DNA of 14,093 nucleotides from Clostridiales bacterium. GTDB lineage: Bacteria; Bacillota; Clostridia; Christensenellales; Aristaeellaceae. The notes beneath the pieces are model-generated. The model made no database searches. It was not told where the DNA came from and saw nothing but the letters and a program-made list of their open reading frames with translations. Within the stretch, counting starts at the first letter, position 1, and the number at the start of each line of letters is the position of its first letter. A program made the translations under genes and the position numbers. Shown here piece by piece: positions 7,154 to 14,093 of the stretch. The stretch is taken from NCBI GenBank assembly GCA_012522875.1, contig JAAYJP010000193.1:1-14093 (forward strand), given 5' to 3'.

Positions 7154-8598
7154 TATCGCCTCCTGCGCCTAAACAGCACGGCCACGCCCGTTGCCAGAAG
7201 CAGGACTGGAACCAGGATGATGGCAAGCAGGGGGAGCGCCATAGAAGGGATCACCATGGGCGGTCTGGCCGCCACCTTGGGCTGGATATCCAGAACGATA
7301 GGATTTTGCGGGCTTAAGTAGGAAATGGCATGCAGCAGGAACTCCTGGCTGTAGGTATTCTCATACAGCCAGGCATCCGTGAGCATGCCGGAGTTCCCCA
7401 GAATCAGTGCCTGGGAACGGGTTCCGTCCGGATGGGCCAGGCTTGACAAAAGCGCCAGTTCAAAGGTGCCCTGCCGGTCACCGGTCTCCGGAAGCAGGGT
7501 AGCGCCCGCTTTGTGTACATCTTTGATATAAGCGAGACCACTGGTGAGGACGGGTGTCACCAGTGGGTTGGTGCGCCCATCGGGGGCTTCAAAGGCCCGC
7601 GCACCGGGCAGGAGCAGTGTGGTGTGGCCGGAAGCAATCAGTTCTGCCGTTATGTCCGTCATCGCCATGTAGGGCACCAGGTAGATGGGGCTGTTGATGT
7701 AGGTGGCGGTGTCCTCCTCATCGGCTACAACGATGCCGCTAATCCGTTCAAACCCGAAACTGCGATAGAGCGCGTCAAAATTGGGCAAATCATCCGGGTC
7801 GCCATAATCACTCGTGATGAGCATGGCGCCACCCTCGCCTGTGAATCGCCGCACAGCGGTGAGTTCATGGGACAGGAGGTCTTTCTGCGGGGAGAGAATC
7901 AAAAGCGGATAGTTTGGATTCAATACGCCATCCCGTGTCAGGTTAACCCGGGAAACCTGATAATTGTGGTTGGATAACAAATCCTCCAAAGCGATGGTCT
8001 GACCCTCGCCCAGTTCCCCGTGCCCATCCAGGATCTGCACCTGTGGCACCTTGCTGGTGGTCACATACACCAACGCTTCTGCGATTTTTTTCTCATACTG
8101 GAAACCGGAGATATAGTAGGCTTGGCTCTGGCTGTCAAAATTCTGGCGCAGATAGTCAGTGATATCCAGCACCCGGCTGCGCCCAGTCGCTTCAGAGACA
8201 ATCACCAGGCTGTCCGCGCTGACCGCCTGATCCCGTAAATCTGAGGAAATCCTGCTGGCCAGCAGGGGATTTTTAATCAGGCTGTCAACTGAATAGGTGA
8301 ACCGGGTGGACTGGGCAGCCATCCTGTTGAGAAGCCCCAGCAATGCCTGGTCTTCGTTCCCGGGGGTGAAAAGAGCATAGGCGTGGACATCCTCGGGAAG
8401 GGATGCCAGAACCGCTTCTGTGGCATCGCTCTGGGAAGTAAGGCGGTTGAAGGATAGGTCGGCCCTGAGCGCAAATTTCCTCTCCACATGGTCCGCGGCA
8501 AGTGCCAAGGCAATGGCAAGTGATGTGAAAAGCAACAGGCTGAGCAGGATGCCGCCACGGTGGGAATGGCTTTTCAGATTGACCCATAACTTTTTCAT
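7153..8598 (-). CDS. GldG-like ABC transporter auxiliary protein
   Basis: This 481-residue protein has the layout of the GldG/ABC_transp_aux family: an N-terminal span (about 16-36), a large extracytoplasmic region, and a C-terminal span (about 452-475) ending in a basic RRRRR tail. A Rossmann-like part includes VPQVQILDGHGELGEG (184-199), matching the 'GHGE' turn typical of GldG, and LLILSPQKDL (232-241) followed by GGAMLITSDYGDP (256-268). In Bacteroidetes GldG works with GldA and GldF in gliding motility. In Firmicutes the homologues have no established role and gliding should not be assumed. The ATG (8598-8596) overlaps the permease stop as ATGA, and the stop overlaps the next gene's start. 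It probably forms one complex with the products of 8595-9308 and 5687-7153. Confidence 0.85.
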   Translation of the reverse strand: MKKLWVNLKSHSHRGGILLSLLLFTSLAIALALAADHVERKFALRADLSFNRLTSQSDATEAVLASLPEDVHAYALFTPGNEDQALLGLLNRMAAQSTRFTYSVDSLIKNPLLASRISSDLRDQAVSADSLVIVSEATGRSRVLDITDYLRQNFDSQSQAYYISGFQYEKKIAEALVYVTTSKVPQVQILDGHGELGEGQTIALEDLLSNHNYQVSRVNLTRDGVLNPNYPLLILSPQKDLLSHELTAVRRFTGEGGAMLITSDYGDPDDLPNFDALYRSFGFERISGIVVADEEDTATYINSPIYLVPYMAMTDITAELIASGHTTLLLPGARAFEAPDGRTNPLVTPVLTSGLAYIKDVHKAGATLLPETGDRQGTFELALLSSLAHPDGTRSQALILGNSGMLTDAWLYENTYSQEFLLHAISYLSPQNPIVLDIQPKVAARPPMVIPSMALPLLAIILVPVLLLATGVAVLFRRRRR

Positions 8599-9308
8599 GT
8601 CGTCCTGATCCGCCTCAGTTCCATGGCTGCAATGGCAGCGGCCAACATCACCGCAGAAAAAAGAACATAATAGAGCATGTTGGCGAAGCTCAGCTGCGCT
8701 GACAGGAAAGGCACAAAGCGCTCATAGAGGCTCAAAAAGGAAATGGCGCGACTCACAGCAGCAGGAACAAAGGGAGCGGCTGCCAAAAGCCCTGTCAGCC
8801 AAACGAAAAGATTGACCCCCAGGGCGGCTGCAACTGCGGTAGCGCTGCGCTTCATGAATCCTGTTACCATCAGGTCAAGTGCCACAAAGGCGACCCCCTG
8901 GAGGATGAAACCCAGGTAAACCGCGAAAATCTCACTGGCCCATACCCTGGAATAGGCAGCCACCAGCAAAGGATACAACAGCGTCAGGGCCATGAATATC
9001 AAAAGTACCGTGACGGCGGCGAAAAACTTCCCCAGCACAATGGCACCTGAGGACAGAGGAGAAGTGACCAGCAACGGGTCAGCCGCCTGCTGTCGTTCAC
9101 CGGCCAGAAGCTTTACCACCAGAACAGGGGAGAGGAGCATCCAGACATAGCTCAGCATATCAAAAAACGGCATCAGGTCGGATCCCCTGGTGAGCAGGTT
9201 ATTCAGGTAAAACAGCAGCCCGCTCAGCGCCAGGAACATCACCATAAACAGATAGCCCGTGGGAGTGAGGAAATAGCCTTTTAGTTCACGCCTTAACACT
9301 GCGTTCAT
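8595..9308 (-). CDS. ABC transporter permease, GldF/ABC-2 type
   Basis: This 237-residue integral membrane protein has about six hydrophobic spans (near residues 18-38, 50-68, 90-115, 128-150, 155-180 and 210-230). KLLAGERQQAADPLLVTSPLS (66-86), between spans two and three, is the cytoplasmic loop typical of GldF/ABC-2 permeases, which is expected to contact the ATPase. It starts at the ATG at 9308 because GGAGGAG lies about five bases upstream and the ATG overlaps the ATPase stop (ATGA). A longer frame starting at 9410 would add 34 residues that merely shadow the ATPase gene. It is the likely translocation path of the complex; the substrate is unknown. Confidence 0.9.
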   Translation of the reverse strand: MNAVLRRELKGYFLTPTGYLFMVMFLALSGLLFYLNNLLTRGSDLMPFFDMLSYVWMLLSPVLVVKLLAGERQQAADPLLVTSPLSSGAIVLGKFFAAVTVLLIFMALTLLYPLLVAAYSRVWASEIFAVYLGFILQGVAFVALDLMVTGFMKRSATAVAAALGVNLFVWLTGLLAAAPFVPAAVSRAISFLSLYERFVPFLSAQLSFANMLYYVLFSAVMLAAAIAAMELRRIRTT

Positions 9309-10249
9309 GGATTCTCCTCCGGCACCTGGCCGCTGGATACCCGCAGGAAGAGATCTTCCAGGGAGTTCCCAAGCGGGATCAACTCCATCGTGGTCACAGA
9401 AAGGCCGCATAATAGTTTGGAGAGGGCGTGCTGGAAGGCGCTGTCTTTGCTGGTTTCGATGAACAGGGTGGTCATCTCGGGGCTTCCCCTGCCCATTGCC
9501 TCTGCTCTCCTTACTCCCGGCAGCTGGCGCAATGGCGGCAGCACAAGGGAAGCGGGAGCCGCTACCACCAGGCGGAAGCGCGATTGCCTGTCAGAGCCGT
9601 CCCGGGCAGCGCGATCCAGGACCAGTTGGCCGGAGGCAAGGACCAGAATCCGGTCGCATACCTCCTTTACCTCACTCAACAGATGGGAAGAGAGGATTAT
9701 CGCGTGCTTTTTGGCAAGGCGCCTGATCAGTTTGCGAAAGGCGCTGGATTGCACCGGGTCAAAGCCTGCGGTGGGTTCATCCAGAAACAAGGCCTCCGGG
9801 TTTCCGCACAGCGCCTGCGCCAGTCCCAAACGCTGCCGGTATCCTTTGCTCAGGGTTCCGGAGAGTTGACTTCTTATCTGGGTGATGTCTGTCAGCTCCA
9901 TAATCTCCTGGATATGCCCTTCCCTGTCCTGCCGATGAACCCGTTTGATTTCACAGCAGAAACGCAGGTATTCAAGAGGCGTCATTTCGGGGTAAAGCGG
10001 AATGGATTCCGGCAGATAACCGATGTGACGCTTTGCTTCCCCGGGCCTTTTTGCAAGATCAATGCCATTTATTCTCACGCTGCCGGCGCTTGGTGCCAAA
10101 TAGCCCGAGAGCACATGCAGTGCGGTGGTTTTCCCTGCGCCATTCTGGCCCAACAACCCTGCCACTTCCCCGATGTTGACGGAAAAAGTGAGGTCTTTCA
10201 ACGCTTCGAACGCTCCGTAGCGCCGGGTGATGTGTTCCGCCTGAATCAA
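9305..10249 (-). CDS. ABC transporter ATP-binding protein, GldA-like
   Basis: The 314 residues contain a full nucleotide-binding domain: Walker A GQNGAGKT (34-41), the Q-loop region replaced by the GldA-type IGYLPES (76-82), signature LSKGYRQR (133-140), Walker B ALFLDEP (153-159) and switch His H189. A C-terminal domain (about 215-305), ending in LEDLFLRV, is usual for ABC-2-type ATPases. It powers the permease encoded immediately downstream. The start is a TTG at 10249-10247, strongly supported by GGAGG (10261-10257) seven bases upstream; no in-frame ATG offers a better start. It is the first gene of the operon and has an extended -10 promoter close upstream. The substrate cannot be inferred; antibiotic or bacteriocin export is possible for this ATPase class, but the GldG/DUF4340 partners argue for a cell-envelope role. 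Confidence 0.93.
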   Translation of the reverse strand: MIQAEHITRRYGAFEALKDLTFSVNIGEVAGLLGQNGAGKTTALHVLSGYLAPSAGSVRINGIDLAKRPGEAKRHIGYLPESIPLYPEMTPLEYLRFCCEIKRVHRQDREGHIQEIMELTDITQIRSQLSGTLSKGYRQRLGLAQALCGNPEALFLDEPTAGFDPVQSSAFRKLIRRLAKKHAIILSSHLLSEVKEVCDRILVLASGQLVLDRAARDGSDRQSRFRLVVAAPASLVLPPLRQLPGVRRAEAMGRGSPEMTTLFIETSKDSAFQHALSKLLCGLSVTTMELIPLGNSLEDLFLRVSSGQVPEENP

Positions 10250-10273
10250 GTAACCACCTCCATGACACGCCCC

Positions 10274-10282
10274 ATTATATCA
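10274..10282 (-). promoter_or_regulatory. extended -10 promoter for the Gld-like ABC operon
   Basis: Read on the minus strand, 10282-10274 is TGATATAAT: a perfect TATAAT with the TG extension one base upstream. No good -35 lies 16-18 bases further up, which fits extended -10 promoters. Transcription would start near 10267, giving an untranslated leader of only about 17 bases before the TTG start of the ATPase. Confidence 0.6.
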
Positions 10283-10332
10283 TGCCTACTGACCAACATC
10301 GTGAATAAACTGTAAAGGCCCCTTCAGGCGCA

Positions 10333-10361
10333 TTGCCCAGGGAGGCAAAACATGGTAAGAT
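10333..10361 (+). promoter_or_regulatory. promoter for the small membrane protein gene
   Basis: TTGCCC (10333-10338) and TAAGAT (10356-10361) are 17 bases apart, and TG at 10353-10354 supplies an extended -10. Transcription would start near 10368, about 26 bases before the ATG at 10394. It diverges from the promoter at 10274-10282; the two -10 elements are about 75 bases apart, so one bound regulator could affect both. Confidence 0.5.
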
Positions 10362-10393
10362 ACTAGGCGCGCAAACAAAAACCAAGAGGTGAC

Positions 10394-10876
10394 ATGAACA
10401 GCTACCGTTATCAGCAAAAACCTACCATGAACCAGTATGGCACAAAAGTTCAGCGCCGCGTGCTGGTTGTGTTTTGCGTTGTGTTGATTCTGGCTGCCAT
10501 TGGGCTTGCGGTTTGGGGCATTGACCAGTCAGCTACCATCAGCCGCACCCAGGACCGGCTGGAGCGCCGGATAAACAGCTCTTTGATTGACGCCATCAAT
10601 GAGGTGAGCAGGCTGACAGGCGGGGTGCAGTCCAACACCAGCAGCAAACTGGCGTTGGTGAGGCAATATATATTTAATATTGACCAGATGAACAACATCG
10701 CCATTGAAGTCTTTGGCGAGAGGGGGCGCATTGTACCCGCAGAGGCTATATCCGCCTTGTATAATGACCTCGATATTTACGAAACCACCATCCAGACGGC
10801 CACTTCAAGTACCCTGGACATCCGCACGACAACGCTGACGCACCTGACGGCGCTTCAGGCCATCCTGGCGCAGTAG
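10394..10876 (+). CDS. unknown small single-span membrane protein
   Basis: The 160 residues match no family I recognise. A polar, basic N-terminus (1-21, with KVQRR at 18-22) precedes one strong membrane span at about 22-43. A helical region rich in Arg, Asp, Ser and Thr follows (about 46-160) and should lie outside the cell. Residues 48-75 (SATISRTQDRLERRI and on) look able to form a coiled coil, and the tail is unusually rich in Thr and Ser with repeated helix-friendly spacing. It resembles in layout the outer part of a chemoreceptor or kinase sensor with no output domain. AGAGGTGAC directly precedes the ATG; an internal ATG at codon 12 lacks as good a site. It stands alone, divergent from the Gld-like operon and four bases from the convergent end of ispE. 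Confidence 0.75.
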   Translation: MNSYRYQQKPTMNQYGTKVQRRVLVVFCVVLILAAIGLAVWGIDQSATISRTQDRLERRINSSLIDAINEVSRLTGGVQSNTSSKLALVRQYIFNIDQMNNIAIEVFGERGRIVPAEAISALYNDLDIYETTIQTATSSTLDIRTTTLTHLTALQAILAQ

Positions 10877-10880
10877 GCAT

Positions 10881-11729
10881 TCATGCCCCGGCAGTCCGGG
10901 TCAAGAGGCAGGTGTGCCAGCACAGGCTCAGTTTCTGATATGCCATCTGTGCCATTCCATCATCCTCAAAAACACCATACACAAGTGAGCCGGAGCCTGT
11001 CATCTGGGCGAATACTGCACCGTTGGCCTGAAGGTCGCGTATCGCTTCATGCACTTCGGGGCATAGGGAAACCGCCGCCGGCTGCAGCTGGTTGCGGGCA
11101 TATACATACAGCTCTTTGTAGGCGCCCAGGCTCAGAGCCTGGTTTAGCCCTGGGATATCGGCAGGCTCAGTTGTAGCCAAGCCATTATAGCATTCAAATA
11201 CAATCCGGGTGGACAGCGCTCCCCGGGGTTTAATCAGCACCAATCGTAATTCAGGCGCGTTTGTCAGGGGCGTGATTATCTCCCCGATGCCACCCACCCT
11301 GGCAAAGCCACCGGCCAGGCAGTAGGGTATGTCAGCGCCAAGCCCTTTTCCAAACTCGCGTAGCTCATGAAGGGCAAGCCCGAGGCCCCAAAGCCTATTG
11401 AGCCCCAGCAGCACAGCCGCCGCGTCCGCGCTTCCTCCGGCCAGCCCCGCCCCCGGGGGAATGCGCTTGTGCAAGCGGATATTGACGCCTTCTGAAACAT
11501 CAAAACGTCGTTTGAGCATTGATGCAGCTTGCCAGGCAAGATTGCTGTGGTTATCGGGAACATCCTTGTTTCCCCTGACCTCCAGTTCGATGGCATGAGC
11601 AGGGGACAGGAACACATCATCAGCCAATGTCAGGCGCTGGTTGAGCATATCCAGATGATGATAGCCATCCGTGCGGCTGCCCAGCACATTGAGCGCCCAG
11701 TTGATCTTGGCCCTTGCTTTAATCTGCAT
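10881..11729 (-). CDS. ispE: 4-diphosphocytidyl-2-C-methyl-D-erythritol kinase
   Basis: This 282-residue cytosolic GHMP-fold kinase phosphorylates CDP-methylerythritol with ATP in the DXP (MEP) route to isoprenoids. Visible marks are AKINWALNV with catalytic-site K8, TDGYHHLD (20-27), the ATP-binding loop PPGAGLAGGSADAAA (91-105), catalytic D133 in GLGADIPYCLAGG, and motif 3 MTGSGSLVYG (243-252), where the usual Pro of GSGP is Ser. Length is normal. The ATG at 11729 lies 11 bases inside the 3' end of the sensor kinase gene, so the start places the family N-terminus exactly. No strong ribosome binding site is visible, suggesting translational coupling. Its presence shows that this organism makes isoprenoids by the MEP route. 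Confidence 0.95.
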   Translation of the reverse strand: MQIKARAKINWALNVLGSRTDGYHHLDMLNQRLTLADDVFLSPAHAIELEVRGNKDVPDNHSNLAWQAASMLKRRFDVSEGVNIRLHKRIPPGAGLAGGSADAAAVLLGLNRLWGLGLALHELREFGKGLGADIPYCLAGGFARVGGIGEIITPLTNAPELRLVLIKPRGALSTRIVFECYNGLATTEPADIPGLNQALSLGAYKELYVYARNQLQPAAVSLCPEVHEAIRDLQANGAVFAQMTGSGSLVYGVFEDDGMAQMAYQKLSLCWHTCLLTRTAGA

Positions 11730-13188
11730 GGCGTTTTGGCGCTTCTGCCGCCATCAGCGTGAACTCAAAGGCGGACCCTTGCGCCTTTTCCAAAAGCCTG
11801 ATTGCCTGTCCATGCCGGTTCATGATGGATTTGCATATGGCAAGGCCCAGTCCGCTGCCCCCGCCGGAGGCATGGGCCTGATCGGACTTATAGAAGCGCT
11901 CAAACAATCGATCTCTCTCCTCAGGAAGCACGCCGATACCATTGTCTTCTACCTGAATGGCAATCAAATCGTTGGCCTTTCGACGGACAATCAGGCGGAT
12001 CTGTCCCCCGCTGGGTGTGAATTTGATTGCATTATCCAAGAGGTTAATCAGTACTTGCTCTATCTGGTCCCGGGCAGCATAGGCATGCATGCTGTCTTCC
12101 TCAAAATCGGTCAGGATCTCCAGGCTTTTGTCCTCAATCCGGGGAAGTGTGGTGATCACAACTAGCCGGGCCAACTCACATATGTCAAAACTGCTCATTT
12201 CCATCGGGGATTCGGGGTTTTCCGCCTGAGAGAGCCTGAACAGCCCATCGATAAGGCTGTTCAGGCGCCGGGTTTCACTCAGGACGATTTGGAGATAAGA
12301 TTTGGCGTCATCCTGCTCAATGGTACCATCGATGATGCCTTGGATGAAGCCCTGGATATTAGTCATAGGGGATCGCAGTTCGTGGGAGAGATTGGCGATA
12401 AAGTCCCGCCGGATGCGTTCGGTGTCCTGGATTTGGCGGGACATATGGTTGAATGACACTGCCAGCTCCTGCACTTCCCGTGCTCCTGTTTCAGAGATTT
12501 GCGGTACTGGCATCCCACGGGCCATGGTACCTGCATGCCGGGCGATCTCTTCAAGGGGGCGAACCAACCGCCTGGTGAAGAAGTAGGCTATCACCGCGGC
12601 CACAACGGCAGCGAAAATGGCTGCCAGCGCGGCGTTTAGCCAGATGCCCTCATACGATTCCCGTACGGCTTGCGCAGCGGTCTGGATGTAGACAGCACCC
12701 AGCACCCTTTCATCCTGCTTCCAGGGGACAGCCATGGTGAACATGGTGCCCTCGGGCCCCTGGGCCTGGCGCACCACCTCCTGACCGCCCAACACCTGAA
12801 TCAGTGTATCCACGATGGTTTTGGGATCAAAGGAAGCTGCCAGCTCCCTGTTTTCACTCAGCACGGAGGAAAAGTAGGAAGTCACCTGGCCACTGCGGTC
12901 AACCACCAGCGCATAAGCGCCATAGTCCTGGTAGACATCCCACAGCTTGCGTTCCATCATGCGCCGCGTGGTAACAGTGTCCGCGTCCAAAAACGCACCA
13001 AGCCCCAGCGGCTGGGGGACAGAGGCCAGAAAGGCGATGTCATAGGCCTGGGTTTTCAGCGCCTGGATATGGCTGGCAATCTGTGCGTCACGGGCGCTTA
13101 TACCAAAAACACCCAGCATCAACAGCACGCAGACCAGAATAACTGCGACAAAAAGGCCCATCAACTTTCCAAAGATGCCCCGGCTCAC
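11719..13188 (-). CDS. sensor histidine kinase of a two-component system
   Basis: The 489-residue membrane kinase has a first span at about 8-30, an extracytoplasmic sensor region (31-182), a second span (about 183-205), and a HAMP linker (206-258). The dimerisation/phosphoacceptor box is NLSHELRSPMTNIQGF with H269. The ATPase domain has N-box LLDNAIKFTP (N385 region), DNGIG (415-419), and the G2 box GGSGLGLAI (443-451). The sensor region contains a PAS/Cache-like strand pattern, for example YGAYALVVDRSGQVTSYF (89-106) and VLGAVYIQT (162-170); the ligand is unknown. The start is GTG at 13188, overlapping the regulator stop as GTGA, with GAGGTG a short distance upstream. It should phosphorylate the regulator encoded immediately before it. 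The design recalls PhoR/ResE-type kinases, but no specific role can be assigned. Confidence 0.93.
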   Translation of the reverse strand: MSRGIFGKLMGLFVAVILVCVLLMLGVFGISARDAQIASHIQALKTQAYDIAFLASVPQPLGLGAFLDADTVTTRRMMERKLWDVYQDYGAYALVVDRSGQVTSYFSSVLSENRELAASFDPKTIVDTLIQVLGGQEVVRQAQGPEGTMFTMAVPWKQDERVLGAVYIQTAAQAVRESYEGIWLNAALAAIFAAVVAAVIAYFFTRRLVRPLEEIARHAGTMARGMPVPQISETGAREVQELAVSFNHMSRQIQDTERIRRDFIANLSHELRSPMTNIQGFIQGIIDGTIEQDDAKSYLQIVLSETRRLNSLIDGLFRLSQAENPESPMEMSSFDICELARLVVITTLPRIEDKSLEILTDFEEDSMHAYAARDQIEQVLINLLDNAIKFTPSGGQIRLIVRRKANDLIAIQVEDNGIGVLPEERDRLFERFYKSDQAHASGGGSGLGLAICKSIMNRHGQAIRLLEKAQGSAFEFTLMAAEAPKRHAD

Positions 13189-13877
13189 GCCCGCTTCACC
13201 TCGAATTTGTAGCCCACCGACCAGACTGTACGGATTATCCAGCCAAACTGTTCACAGTCCGGCAGCTTTTCCCTAAGGCGTTTAATGTGCACATCCACGG
13301 TGCGGCTGTCTCCAAAATAATCAAAACCCCAGACTTTTTCCAGCAATTGTTCCCGGGTAAAAACATGGTTTTGATTTTTGGCGAGGAAATACAGGAGCTC
13401 CAGTTCTTTGGGCGGCATCTGCACAGGCTTGCCGTCGAAAACGACCTCATAGCTTGTCAGGTCTATGCTTAGGCCTAAGAAAGTGAGCGTTTTTTCACCG
13501 CTTTCTTCATCCGGCGCTCCGCGCCTCAATACGGCTTTAACCCTGGCTAAAAGTTCCTTTGGTTCAAAAGGCTTTGTGATGTAGTCATCAGCGCCCAACT
13601 CCAGCCCCAGCACCTTGTCGATGGTCTCATCCTTGGCACTGAGCATGATGATGGGCACCTTGCTCTTGAGGCGGATGGCCTTACACACCTGCCAGCCGTC
13701 CATGCCGGGCAACATGATATCCAAAAGGATCAGGGCCGGCGAAATTCTATTCAGCTGTGCCAAGGCATCATCCCCCCTGGTGCTGTGTGCTACTTCATAG
13801 CCGTCCTTTTCAAGATACAGCTTTACCAGTTTCGCGATGTTGATGTCATCGTCCACCACCATGATCAACTGCTTCAT
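13185..13877 (-). CDS. OmpR/PhoB-family response regulator
   Basis: The 230 residues comprise a receiver domain (1-120) and a winged-helix DNA-binding domain (about 130-228). The receiver has acidic residues VVDDD (7-11), phosphoacceptor D53 in LLDIMLPGMDGW, S80 in the Thr/Ser switch position, and K102 in YITKPF. The effector has LELLYFLAKNQNHVFTREQL and the RTVDVHIKRLREKL recognition-helix region, then a C-terminal hairpin ending VGYKFE. It is a cytosolic transcription regulator partnered by the overlapping kinase gene. The ATG at 13877 follows GGGGTG with five bases of spacing and starts 12 bases after the mutS2 stop, so the pair is probably expressed from a transcript that begins in or before mutS2. 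The target genes are unknown. Confidence 0.95.
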   Translation of the reverse strand: MKQLIMVVDDDINIAKLVKLYLEKDGYEVAHSTRGDDALAQLNRISPALILLDIMLPGMDGWQVCKAIRLKSKVPIIMLSAKDETIDKVLGLELGADDYITKPFEPKELLARVKAVLRRGAPDEESGEKTLTFLGLSIDLTSYEVVFDGKPVQMPPKELELLYFLAKNQNHVFTREQLLEKVWGFDYFGDSRTVDVHIKRLREKLPDCEQFGWIIRTVWSVGYKFEVKRA

Positions 13878-13889
13878 TATTTCACCCCA

Positions 13890-14093
13890 TTATTTTAGTG
13901 TAGCCACTGTCACGCCGGCTTCGCCCTCACCATATTGGCCTGCCCTGAGGCCTGAAAGCAGCGTATGCCGGTCCAGATGCTTCCGAAGGCCGCTTCGAAG
14001 GGTGCCTGTGCCTTTACCGTGGATGATAAACACCTCGTGCAGGCCGGCCAGCACGGCGCTGTCCAGGTAGTTATCTACCTCCGCAATGGCTTC
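13890..14093 (-). CDS. mutS2: MutS2, C-terminal Smr domain (partial)
   Basis: On the minus strand the frame is open from the window end to TAA at 13892-13890, giving 67 residues that are the end of a larger protein. They form a classic Smr nuclease domain C-terminus: EVDNYLDSAVLAGLHEVFIIHG, then GKGTGTLRSGLRKHL with the HGKGTG motif, and the closing QYGEGEAGVTVATLK. The combination of the LDSAVLAGL helix and YGEG-GVTV end is characteristic of MutS2. Bacterial MutS2 acts in the cytoplasm on branched DNA or on collided, stalled ribosomes through its Smr domain. The ATPase and clamp domains lie outside the window. The response-regulator gene follows 12 bases later, so mutS2 may share its transcript with the two-component system and ispE. 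Confidence 0.88.
   Translation of the reverse strand, partial: EAIAEVDNYLDSAVLAGLHEVFIIHGKGTGTLRSGLRKHLDRHTLLSGLRAGQYGEGEAGVTVATLK

Noticed and set aside
9309..9410. N-terminal extension of the permease by 34 residues
   Set aside because: It shadows the end of the ATPase gene in another frame; the ATG at 9308 has GGAGGAG and an ATGA overlap.
9428..10315. 295-codon plus-strand open frame opposite the ABC ATPase
   Set aside because: Its translation shows no domain, it is antisense to a motif-complete ATPase, and no start signal supports it.
10876..10900. Small palindromes GGCAT/ATGCC and CCCGG/CCGGG at the convergent end of ispE and the small membrane protein gene
   Set aside because: Loops of two and four bases, and no T tract on either strand, so I do not call a terminator.
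11719..13188. Possible VanS- or resistance-type kinase identity
   Set aside because: Only generic HAMP, HisKA and ATPase motifs are visible, and neighbours are housekeeping genes, so no specific function was given.

Overview
This is an accessory-poor stretch of a bacterial chromosome. Base composition is moderately GC-rich (my impression is mid-50s percent; not computed). Gene density is very high: almost all neighbours overlap by 1-11 bases or sit within 20 bases of each other, and there are several GTG or TTG starts. Gene content points to an uncultured Firmicutes/Clostridia-type organism: a greA-lysS pair, MutS2, an OmpR-type two-component pair, DXP-pathway IspE, and single-membrane-span proteins of clostridial style. 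That placement is an inference from gene order and protein flavour; finer taxonomy cannot be read from the window. I see no tRNA, rRNA, CRISPR array, insertion sequence or phage gene.

Layout. (1) 1-486 (+): the end of an MtaD-type deaminase. (2) 487-657: a leader region with a good sigma-A-type promoter, a terminator-like hairpin with a T8 tract, and a second hairpin just before greA. (3) 658-5692 (+): a tight operon of greA, lysS, an unknown membrane-anchored protein, a HAD phosphatase fused in frame to thymidylate kinase, and mnmA. It joins transcript-cleavage rescue, lysine-tRNA charging, dTTP supply and tRNA wobble thiolation. (4) 10249-5687 (-): a four-gene translationally coupled operon of ABC ATPase, ABC permease, GldG-like protein and DUF4340 protein, which meets mnmA tail to tail at a shared CTATAG hexamer. 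(5) 10250-10393: a 144-base divergent promoter region. (6) 10394-10876 (+): an unknown small single-span membrane protein. (7) 14093-10881 (-): the MutS2 C-terminus, an OmpR-family response regulator, its sensor kinase, and ispE, all overlapping or nearly so.

How they fit together. The plus-strand operon is housekeeping (transcription, translation, nucleotide supply). The Gld-like operon should build one membrane complex: the ATPase drives the permease, while two large extracytoplasmic proteins anchored to the membrane probably form a periplasm-like or surface-facing module. Its substrate is unknown. The two-component system is co-transcribed with mutS2 and ispE, so its level may be tied to housekeeping genes while its own sensor domain reads an extracellular signal.

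The items most worth a second look are the HAD-thymidylate kinase fusion, the possible greA leader attenuator, the uncharacterised Gld-like complex facing the small membrane protein, and the unusual active-site residues of the lysyl-tRNA synthetase.
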